64,000 nucleotides of DNA from Daphnia pulex (taxonomy: Eukaryota > Arthropoda > Branchiopoda > Diplostraca > Daphniidae), in the NCBI RefSeq assembly GCF_021134715.1, contig NC_060026.1:930001-994000 (forward strand), read 5' to 3'. The stretch's first letter is position 1. Every line of letters begins with the position of its first letter. A program made the position numbers and the translations under genes. Below the pieces are notes generated by a model, which searched no databases, was not told the DNA's origin, and saw only the letters and a list, made by a program, of their open reading frames with translations. Shown in pieces: positions 11,310-20,823 of this stretch.

Positions 11310-12825
11310 AAACGAGATGCATAGCTTATCTTGTTAAATAAGAAGATGCAAATGGAATTATCTTTTTTTTTCTGTCTGTCCTGGAAAACGTGACCCAGTG
11401 AACAACTAATTTGACTAACATTACATTGAGGGTCTTAGTGCCATTCGGTTTGTGCAATGAGAGAAGGTAAATAATAATTAGCCGATCAGAGTGGAAGATA
11501 AGCTATTTGTACACGATGAGTAGAAGAAGAACTTGATAAATAGCCGCAAATAGTTATCCGTTGAATTTCTCAAGAGGATTGCAAAACACACTAAATCAAA
11601 TCCCTCCCGAAAATCATAATCAAGATAATCAAGAAACTTGTTTCATCCAGGCCTCCACAAAATTATTTGTTTTCTTTTTCTTTTCTTTATTTTTTTCCCC
11701 CTTTTTTGTCTTCGTTTTGTTTGTCCATATTTTTAATCCGCATCAGTCAATCCGAAATTAAGTGTTTCTTTCGGAGGTCTCTTTCGAGTTTCGACTTGAA
11801 TTAGTCATGCAAGTCAGTAGGTAGTCGGGACAAGTTATTTTCCGGTCACTTATTAACGTGATATTACGTGACATAAATGCTGGAAAAACTTCAATCAAAG
11901 ACGGTATCGCCAGTGGAAGAGAGTGAACCGCGTGTGTTCGAAATGTGTGATCTGAATATAGTGATTTCGAATAATAACAAAATCAAATGAAATGAGACGA
12001 CATCAGCATACTAAAACAAGGCTGGCGTGTAGCCTAAAAAGCTCAACGTCTTTCGTTGTGAACTCGTGCCGTTGTTATTAAGTTGTTGGGGCTGTTGACT
12101 GGGCGCATGTAATGGACGGGGTTTTTTTTTCTCGGAAGTTGAAACTAAGGAGTTATTTTCTTCCAAAGGATTTCGAACGTGTTCAGCGTTCAAAACAAAA
12201 CGCCACGCTTGACCCACGGCGATGGGTCATGAAATAACCCGGGTTGCGTTGTGTCCCGGTTCATGGACGGGCTTAATATTTTTTGTACAAATTATTTGTT
12301 GATGAAATCTTTCGGGTTAAAAGATGCATAATGTGTTTCTCCTTCGGGGAATTTCATTTTATTTTATTTATTTATTTTTTTTTTTTTTTAGTTTGAAGTT
12401 TTATCAGTTCATCACTCAAGGCAGTTGAACTATTGCAATTTTCCATGAAAATTTAGACGGTAGTCACCGAAGAGCTACTCTGCTGTCGATCAAGTGGCCT
12501 GAACTTGTTTCGGAATACCAGAACTTTTGATATCGTAATCTGACATTATAAACAAAATTAGTAGCCTGTTTTTTTTTTCTCAGGACTATGTTGGGCAAGC
12601 CGCCCAAAAAAAGTCTCAAGGGGGGGAAGATTGTAAAAGAAAAGGCAGTTTATCACCTATATAAGGAGGTTGTGTAAATTATTTTCTGTTCATTTTTTTG
12701 TGGTTTCTGCTGTGAAGGGCTGGGTTCGAGTGTCCACACAAAATAATGACTGAGCTCATCGAGTCGCATGCAATCCATGGTCAATTATAGTTTTCATCCG
12801 CTCTTCATCGAAAAAAAAGTTACGG
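11310..12825. other. No gene seen
   Basis: AT-rich sequence with homopolymer tracts (A/T runs near 12130 and 12370-12392). 11800-12000 resembles, in inverted orientation, the region 4250-4480 and 9000-9170 (for example GACAAGTTATTTTCCGGTCACTTATTA against AGTGACCGACAAAGAACTTGTC), so a piece of the array lies here inverted. I see no coding potential. Confidence 0.4.
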
Positions 12826-12827
12826 TA

Positions 12828-15266
12828 CAGTGCCGGTCCACTTATGCGACCACTTTGTGCAGCGGTCGTATAATTGGATGGTCGCATAACCGGCCAAATG
12901 AATTAGTAGTAAGTAGAAGGTGATGACTGAATCTTATTAACACTTTGCTTTAAGAAAACCAATTTTATATTTAATACTAAGAACGAGTAGAAAATATTAA
13001 AGACGTAGAATAAAATAGAAGACTAGAATAAAGAGAATAAAGTAGAAGAAATAGATAAGACTAGAAATAATACCAAATGATGAAAACAAACAGAGTTAAA
13101 CATTTTGAATATGGTCACGCAACTTTTTGGCGAGTTCAAGCAGAACGGGGTCATTAATGGGCATACTTATTGCTTCAGAAGCATATTTTAACAAATTGAG
13201 ACGCAATTCCGTTTCGGGATCAGAGATCTGATCGATCGATATCGTGATATCCTCAGTGATTTCCCAATCTCCCTGACTAATGAGATGACTATCACAAGGG
13301 CTGTATGAAATGAAGGATTCTGCAACGGATGCATTTAAAAATTCATCCACCTCCGAAGCTAGCAGCAAATCATCACTTGCAACAATTTCAGGATCATCCT
13401 CGAGACTGATCCACCGTTTAACTAGATGGGCCTCATTGCCGTCAATAAGATCGGAAAAACCAGCTGAAATATGGACATTTGAAATTGCTTCGGTCAATTC
13501 ACGCACAATCGATTCAACCTGCTTATAATTGGTTGGTCGAGGTTCAGGTGTCGAAGGCTGGGGCAAATGCGAAAGGCATTTAGAATGACGCCAACAATTT
13601 ATAATGGTAGATGCGGAAAGATTGTCCCATGATTGGCGAATAATCTGGCCTGCGTCTAAAATATTCGCTGGACAACCTAGATTGAGACCTTTTCTTCCTT
13701 GTTTTGCTTGACTGGCTAACTGTTGCATGCGTTCAATGTCTTCATACGCCTCGATGAACTTCGATAGCATCAACTTTTTATAATTGATCTTAACAGCGGA
13801 AATGATTCCCTGATCTAGAGGCTGATGAACGGATGTCGAATTGGGTGGAAAGAAAAAGATCGAAACCTGAAAGAAGGGAAAATGTTTTAGAAATCAAAGA
13901 ACAGAATGCCTAAAGAGAGAAAAATGTAACTTTACCTGCCCCGTAGGATCTATACAATTCACATCATGACCCGAGAAGTTATCCATAACAAGAGCAACGG
14001 GTTCGTCTGTCCAGGCACGAACGGCGGGCAAAAAAATATTTCCCCACCAGTGTCGGTAGATAGCCGAATCAACCCAAGCATTTTTTTGATGAATGTAAGG
14101 GACTGGGCAAGGAGAATCACGGAAGCAGTGAGGTTTCGCTGCCGTACCGACAATCAGAGGTTCAATTTTGCAGCTCCCTTAAAAATATAAAGTTGAATGG
14201 TAACAATGTACATCCATCGAAATAGAATGAAATTTAACTTACCATCAACATTGACGCACAACACAAGCGTAACACGATCTTTGGCCTTCAAAGATTTGGT
14301 CCCCCTAACTGTTTTGCGGCTCTCGTTGTAAGCCAGATAAGTTCGCGCAGGCATTGCACGGTAAAAAAGTCCTGTCTCGTCCATGTTAAAAATGTTTTTC
14401 AATTGATAATTGGCCAACTGAACACGCAAGTCACGCATAGCCGGTTCAATAGCACCCACATCTACATCGCCAGCCTCTCCGTACAGGCGGATGCTCGCAC
14501 CAATTTCATAGCGCCTTCTCCAGTTTCGGAACCAACCATCAGATGCGGAAAAACCAGAAATCCCACGAAGTTCAGCTTCACGTAACGCACGAGCTTGAAT
14601 ATGTGCACGTGAAATCGACAAAGGTTTGCACCGAAACTTTGGGTTGCGCATCTCTAAAAACCAATCGTAAACTGCATCGTCAAGTTCCTTATTTTCTGAC
14701 ATATTCTTCGTAACCTTGGCCGACAATTTCAAATCACCACTATCAACGCCTAACAAAATTTCTTCTTGGTTCTTTCCAATCTGTTGCACTTGGGTCTTTG
14801 AAATGCCAAACTCGATCGCAATTTTACGTTGGGAATTACCACTCTTTAACATATCAATCACTTTTAGTTTATCCTTTACAGTTAGCGGAGCTCTCACTTT
14901 TTTCATTTTAAACGCGTCAGTTGGTTTCACACTAAGACAATTGTTTCGTGGGTCTACATTTTCTTTTGTTTTTCCCATTTTTGCGAGCAAGAGATCTGGT
15001 GTTCAGCTTGAGACATCAGAAAAACGACTGACGTAATACATCTTTGTTCGAAAAAGTCGAACCCTTTTCCCATAATGAAGGTCAATGACGCTTAAAAAAA
15101 CAAAAGACCTCGAAAATGGATTAAATTAATCCAAGTGGCGGCATGTTTAGCGGCAGAACAGTTTGAACTAGGGGAATCTCGCGCCAGAAAGTTGTGCAAG
15201 CAAAAGGGTGGTCGTATACCTGGATTGGTCGTATGAGCAGGCGGTCTGATAAGTGGACCGGCACTG
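12828..15266. mobile_element. Complete Tigger/pogo-type DNA transposon
   Basis: The element starts CAGTGCCGGTCCACTTAT and ends with its exact reverse complement, giving 18-bp perfect terminal inverted repeats. It is flanked on both sides by TA (12826-12827 and 15267-15268), the target-site duplication typical of Tc1/mariner-pogo elements. Subterminal GGTCGTAT/GTCGCATA motifs occur several times at each end and are likely transposase-binding sites. Length is 2,439 bp. It encodes one transposase on the minus strand with an unbroken frame across three exons, so the copy looks young and perhaps active. Confidence 0.93.
13096..14990 (-). CDS. Tigger/pogo-family transposase (CENP-B-like), three exons
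   Basis: Exons 14243..14990, 13936..14177 and 13096..13866 join in phase through two short GT-AG introns (65 and 69 nt) to give about 586 residues. An alternative start four codons later (MGKTKENVDP) is equally likely. The N-terminus holds a CENP-B/psq-type helix-turn-helix (LTVKDKLKVIDMLKSG, IAIEFGISKTQVQQI), then a Tc5-type second HTH with GFSASDGWFRNWRRRYEI. The DDE_1 catalytic core shows its three acidic residues: first in IFNMDETGLFYRAMP, second in ALVMDNFSGHDV, third in PPNSTSVHQPLDQGII. The family cuts and pastes DNA at TA sites. All catalytic residues are present and no stop interrupts the spliced frame. The acidic tail is usual for the family. Confidence 0.9.
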
Positions 15267-15489
15267 TACCTCTTTATTGTGCATCACTAATGGACGAACT
15301 TGGATTTTAAAAATCATCGCTTTTTTAAGTATTGTGCCAGGAGGATTACCAGCAGCTATTTATACGTGTTAGGCCTACCATATACTCGAACTTTCAATAA
15401 GGAAACCTCCAGATCATGGAAAAAAGTAACACCCCAAAATTGTTGGCCACCCGTCGGCCTTAAAAAATCAATTTGGAGCTCTAAATACT

Positions 15490-16080
15490 TGATTGAAATT
15501 GTGTTGTTTATATATAGTTAGTTCACCGAAATCTTGGAAACGGAAGTCGGTGAGCCTATCGGGCGGATGCCTTGTGGATCTCCACGTCGAATGCGGATTC
15601 AAGTCCAAAAATTTCCCGATTGACAGCGTCTTGAGGTTCAACCTGGTGGAGGATCTCATTCTCTGGAGACAAGGATACAGTTCACACTTGGTAAAAGATT
15701 AAGAAGCTCCTCAATCATTTTGATTATATGTCGACTCTCGATAATCTCTTGACAGGAAGAAACCTTAACGAACGTTTTGAAACCGCAAGATATGATTAAT
15801 ATCGACACCATGATCTCCGGCATTTTGGTTTGTTTGTTTTCGAAAAGTTTCGCGATCCTGGAACACTTTCGCAATTTCGAAGAAACGTTTGAAAAATCCG
15901 CCATCATTTCGACGATTTTAAGTACGATGGCATTAGCTAAGCTGTTTTTTTTTCTTCCATTAGATTGTTTACATTTTGATTTGACAATTGACAGGAACTT
16001 TAGCGAGAAAGCACGGCCCCTATTTGGACGTCATTTCGTGTACGTCGCTCATGAAAAACTGGTTTTATCCTAATAAAAGT
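15490..16080 (+). pseudogene. Inverted copy of the array's unknown exon (copy C)
   Basis: Plus-strand counterpart of 2580-3260 and 7200-7880. The peptide at 15493..15702 keeps SGGCLVDLHVECGFKSKNF and LVEDLILWRQGYSSHLV. Beyond it come the GAAACGTTTGAAAAATCCGCCATCATTTCGACG stretch in pieces and the CGGCCCCTATTTGGACGTCATT segment, all reverse-complemented relative to the other copies. It follows immediately after the Tigger element. No open gene is attached. Confidence 0.5.
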
Positions 16081-18995
16081 TAGTTGTAAAACTGTTATCA
16101 ATTGATTATTTAAAAAAAAACGACTTTTTATGTCGTTCATTTCAACAGAAATGTCAACAACAAAAAACTGAAAGATGAGAAAAGTGATGGAGGATGACTT
16201 GGTTAGGCTAGAAATAGACTACCGAAGAGTGGCCGACCTGATTTCGTTCGCGTTGAGGGCGAGGGGCCGAGGGGTTCACCACACAAATTTTAAGCTTATC
16301 TAGATGCACGTGATTTAAGCAATTTATACGCAAGCCAGTTTTTCGTACAACAAAAACATGAGTTGTGAACCCCTCGGTTGAGAGCGGTTGACAGAAATGA
16401 ACACCACTGGAACGATTTGAATTTCGGTATATAAAGATGATAAAATAAAGCGATAAAATTCTTGTGCAATAATAAATCAATGTGAAAATGCGAACCATTC
16501 GACCAAATCGGCTTGAATCAGAAAAAGTGTGGTAGTTGATTAGGTTGGTGAAATTGGACGCCGACTACATTAATACTCGATCGTATGTAAAACACCAAAT
16601 GAACGAAAGACTAGATTCTAGTTTTATTCATACTTTTCATTTTCTCTATTTTATTAAAGGTATTCTCTCTTTATAGCTGCAGGAATAAGGTTAATAGACA
16701 AAATATGGGGGCGGTCGTGAAATTAGTATTCTTCCACAAAGTTCGGCTACCCGCGGAACCCACACGCGCGCCACAGCACGCAGTTCCAGGAATCTAGCTC
16801 CAATTAGGTTAGGTTCTTGTTGGCCCCCCCCCTGCTATTACAAGGAGTTGTGACCAAAACTATACCTTATACCCGACTTGTCAGTGCTGTTTCAAAGTGT
16901 ATTTGGACACGTCTAGTTAGCCTATTTAGAATGTTTGATGACTTGTTTCCAAATTACTATTCAGATGGCATATACTTTAAACGTGGCGCCGGCGTCAATC
17001 GCGGTTCCATCTCTTCTACACTGATTACCGCCTCTGACTGATTGACTTTCCCCAAAAATCTACGTCCTGCGTTTCATGGGAAAACCACGTTAATCGGAAA
17101 ACCACGGACCGGAGAAGATATAACATTTCCCGACTCCCTTCTGACTAGCATGAATAAATCAAGTCGAAAGAAACATTTCAACTTTGGATGAGCTAATACG
17201 GAATGAAAATGCGATACACGAATCTAGACAAGACATTCAAAGAAAACGAATAAATGATGTTCATTTTCATCCTTGGAAGGATTGAGTTCACCAGGCTGAA
17301 TCGCCGAAGGTTTACGGGTCTTTAGTACAAAAGCAGGTAGAATTGGCTCCTCCTATACTACAAGTTACCTGCACTGAAAATCCAGAGAATGTTTAAAAAA
17401 AAAAAAAAAAAAAAAACAGACATCTGATTGTGTCAAATATTCCTTTTTCCGCTGTACTGAAAATTGAACGCTGGCGGCGCGTTACACAGTGATGATCGAC
17501 TTTTCCAAATCTTTTAAAATTGAGTTTCACGTGATCTCATTAGGTCTCCTATTTTGTTGTTGTCTGTTGTCTAATTCTGTTGCAGCAATGGATATTTTTT
17601 AAACTTGGCGGGGAGAATGGAAGAGGAGAACAAGAATCATAAATTTTATCTGGCAGCGGTGCCGATGGCTGCGCGAATAAAACCGGTAAAATCACAACGA
17701 CAAAAAAAATGTGCAAACAAAATGTCTAATCGTGTCTCGTCATACTGGCAATATGTGATAAAAAGTGTTTGTGAAACACGATATTAAAGGTATTTACAAG
17801 TTTAAAAGTCCTTAATGAAAAGATTTTTGGATAATGGGATAACTTTGATTATTGGTTTGAGTTTTGACCTTGGGTTTTGATTGAGAAAGGAATAAAGTAC
17901 ACCTCTACTCAATGCATGTTCACTCAATCTCATTTCATGTTTCCCTTTAATTTGTTTAACATGTATTTTCATTCTTCCCTTTCTCTCATGTGCAGATGTG
18001 ATATCTGTGATATCTGATCAACACCATCTATCTACGTTAGCCACTAAGGCCAGTTTTGCTAGTGTCTGTAGCAAGTGCCATCAGCAGCTTCCTCAGATCC
18101 CTCAATTGGGTATTTATTATTAATCATTTTAACTGTCAGGTATTTGAAGTAATGATACTGATACATAGCTGCAGTAGCTTAACTAAAAATTTCACATGCT
18201 CTTATTTTCGAGGTTTTGAGGTGTTACATTTTACTTTTCTAACTTTTTCTAGTTGCCAGGCAATTATGTAGTTATATGTACACCACCTCCTAAAACTTTA
18301 TGAAACTTAATTTTTTTGTTTTGTTTCTGTTATGCAGGTGAACCTTATTTGATGTTGTGTCCACTGGTGTCGGCCGACTCATCCCTTCCTCACCTTTCTT
18401 TACATTCTCGTGTACGTTCATGTGAGTGTGGACGTATTCACGAGGATGACCTTCCTCCAGTTTCCTATCCGACATCTCTAATTGGACTGATTTGATTATC
18501 TGCGAATGGAAACCTGAAATGCTCGGCGGCATCAAGCAGCCTTAAAGGTAGGGCACGATTAAAACTAACTATTTTTCATTATTTATGTTAGTCGTCGATA
18601 AAAGTTAATTAACAGAAAAGATATTAAATGACTTTTTTGTCATATTTGACATTGATATTGATTGACCATTTTCTACTTATGAGTTATAACTTCCTTCCCT
18701 GGTATTGATAATCAGTTATTTATTTAAAATGCGAACAAATTTTTAACTCCCAGCAGTTGTATTGACCATCACCATCATTTGAAAAAGACAATATTGCGTT
18801 TAACAATAAAGGTGCGTTCAACCCTGGCAGAAACGCAGTGTGTCGTACCTCTACGTAGCAATTCTGCCAGTGTGAACGCACCTTGTAAAATTTAAATGAT
18901 TCGTCATTTTGAAAGATTAAGAAGAAATCGTTCTGATATATCTGATATATCTCTTCTGAACTTGTAAATACCAACGGTTTTTTCCCCGAGAGCAA
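16066..18995. repeat. Segmental duplication, copy 1
   Basis: About 2.9 kb collinear with 28090-30650. Matching landmarks in order: CCTAATAAAA followed by an A-run and ACGACTTTT; GGCCGACCTGATTTCGTT; CTGCAGGAATAAGGTTAATAGACAAAATAT; TTCTTCCACAAAGTTCGGCTACCC; TTTAGAATGTTT.ATGACTTGTTTCC; GGTCTCCTATTTTGTTGTTGTCTGTTGTC; the R2 repeat; and the hairpin element at 18809. No coding frame is maintained in both copies. The right end enters the 3' region of a NACHT-family fragment in each copy. Confidence 0.7.
18809..18884. repeat. Short hairpin (MITE-like), copy 1
   Basis: AAGGTGCGTTCA...TGGCAGAA is mirrored by TTCTGCCA...TGAACGCACCTT, giving an inverted repeat of about 76 bp with arms of about 24 bp. 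The same hairpin, with the same flanks (GACAATATTGCGTTT.ACAAT), recurs at 30505-30580, so it predates the segmental duplication. It could be a small non-autonomous element or form a structured RNA. Confidence 0.7.
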
Positions 18996-19556
18996 ATTTT
19001 AAAATGTCATGTTGTTCTTTCACTTCTTCCAGTTGGATCTTCTTGAATTGCTTTTTATTAACGTCCCAATTGGTGCACACGATGCAATCGCTAACATCGT
19101 CGCCTCTTTCCCTCATCTTGCAATACGAAAGAAATATTTCCTGAGACTAAACTGGCCATTACCCTTGGGGTTGAGTAAATCATGGGCTGTGATTTTTCTA
19201 TTATTTTCGTTCTCTTTGTGTTTGGCCTGAAGGTAGTGATATCCCCAGTGTTTCCCTGCTGGTATTTCGTCTGGGATGTCGTAACGGAAATCACGTCGTC
19301 AAACTTACCGCCTAGATCTTGTACGTTTTCCTTTCCTAGTTCAAACTTGTAACCAGCACCGAGACCCCGAATGCAAAGCAACGTCAACAATTTTGATTTA
19401 AATTTCAAACCGTGGGCTCCATCGCGCGCTTTCTTGTTGCCTTTGCTGCTGTCCGTGCTGGACGGCGTCGTGCTGCCTCTGCTGGATTTTGTGTCGTCAG
19501 CCACGGGTGCTGTCCGTCTGTCACTTGCTTGCTTTTCGAGTTTTCGGCCATTTATT
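18890..19556 (-). pseudogene. NACHT-family N-terminal pseudogene
   Basis: The minus strand starts MAENSK at about 19553 and changes frame. It then reads AHGLKFKSKLLTLLCIRGLG, GAGYKFELGKENVQDLGGKF and DDVI, matching the nuclease-like N-terminus of the 27.1-kb gene (residues 52-92). A second frame break follows. Another frame then continues with a lysine-rich QAKHKEN-like segment, then RGDDVSDCIVCTNWDVNKKQ and HDILKFALGEKTVG, matching RGDDIHDCIICTNIG and EDILKFDAPEKTAH. The NACHT and repeat parts are missing. An upstream element copy (19940-20140) still sits 5' of it. At least two frame breaks make it a pseudogene. Confidence 0.75.
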
Positions 19557-19939
19557 TGCTATTCAGTTGACAGAGAATCGGTTTTCTTTCAGTTGGCAGT
19601 GCACTGTAATAAAAAATAGTAATATACAGCATGAATGATGTCATGCAGATTTTTGACATTTGTTCTATTTTTACAGACATTTGTTCGAGTTTTAACAAGG
19701 TTTTAGTTTAGAGTAATAATGAATAATGAAGGATAAATAAAAAGATAACATTTTCCTAACCTTGAACAATCCGTCATGTGTTCTCAACTGAATTTATGTT
19801 CACAATTAATCTTACGGTTGTACTGTAGAATAATACTTGAAATCTTATTGGAAACCACGAAAAGTCTTGTCAACTGTCAAATTTGTTTCACTCTTCTGCT
19901 TGTAGAGCAGCCGAAGGCAAAGTCCCGCTGTGTTGGTTT

Positions 19940-20145
19940 TTCTTTCACGAAGTGAACGCAACCGAACGACATCTACTGCCGAAAATTTCGTTAATGTACC
20001 GCGGTACTGAAAGTTGAACGCAGGCGGCGCAGGGATCACGATTTTCATTTTTCATTTTCTTAATTTTTTACTACGGTGCCTTGCCTTGGGGTTTGCTTAA
20101 ACGATCACGAGACGTAGCGTGATTTTTCATTCATCCCTGTGTTGT
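19940..20145 (+). repeat. NACHT-family upstream element, copy 3 (short)
   Basis: Contains GAACGCAACCGAACGACATCTACTGCCGAAAATTTCGTTAATGTACCGCGGTACTGAAAGTTGAACGCAGGCGGCGCAG in broken form with high identity to 46110-46210, then CGATCACGAGACGTAGCGTGA. The distal half of the element is missing; a fragment of the array's Ig exons (20280-20470) follows instead. Confidence 0.6.
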
Positions 20146-20279
20146 TATACCAGCACTCTTAAATTACTGTTGGATCGAACTATTCTAAATCCGACATTAT
20201 TTCTTTTTGCTAATGTAATTACGTTAAACGGTCTAAAATCACACGAAAGGGTGAGTTTTCAATCACTTTTGTCAAAACA

Positions 20280-20600
20280 TTTTGTTATAAAATGTGAACT
20301 TGATTTTCCTGATCTTGAATTCGTCCGTGATAGTGTGCCCATCGTCATGTTGGCTCGAAGCTGGAAAACATGCAACCAATAGAAAAATTAAACATACAGA
20401 ATTACAATTTTTTTTTTTTACTGGATACAATCAAGGTAGTGTTGCTTGTTGACCGGCTGATATCGTTCGGGCGACTCATTTCTTCCTCACCTTTCTTTAC
20501 ATTCTCGTGTGCGTTCATGTGAGTGTGGACGTATATTCACGAGGATGACCTTCCTCCAGTTTCCCACCTGACACCTCTAATACCTGGAAATTTTCGGCGG
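20280..20600. pseudogene. Ig-exon fragment (copy D) joined to truncated R2 repeat
   Basis: 20285-20375 matches the Ig exon end at 10025-10112 (TGATTTTCCTGATCTTGAATTCGTCCGTGATAGTGTGCCCATC region), and 20425-20470 matches the start of the next Ig exon (CTGGATACAATCAAGGT.GTGTTGCTTG). At about 20470 the sequence switches abruptly into the R2 repeat (CTCACCTTTCTTTACATTCTCG). This marks a rearrangement breakpoint between two duplicated blocks. Confidence 0.5.
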
Positions 20601-20693
20601 CAAAAACCAGACTTTCAAATTTGTTATGTTAGAACCGAAATTGATCTTTACTCTCTAGTTCCTTCTAAGCGTTTCTTTTTACCATCTGTTATT

Positions 20694-20699
20694 TTTATT
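20694..20699 (-). terminator. Candidate polyadenylation signal of the NACHT gene
   Basis: Plus-strand TTTATT is AATAAA on the minus strand, about 125 nt after the stop codon at 20824. Position and spacing fit a 3' end, but A/T-rich sequence gives many chance matches. Confidence 0.4.
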
Positions 20700-20823
20700 C
20701 AATGCGGGAGGAAAATTTTTAAACTCTGGGCATGACAAATTGTATTGCTCATCATTTGAATGAGAAATTCAGAAATGCAGTTAATAGTAATAATGGGATA
20801 CACAGCCAGTAAAAAAGATTTTG

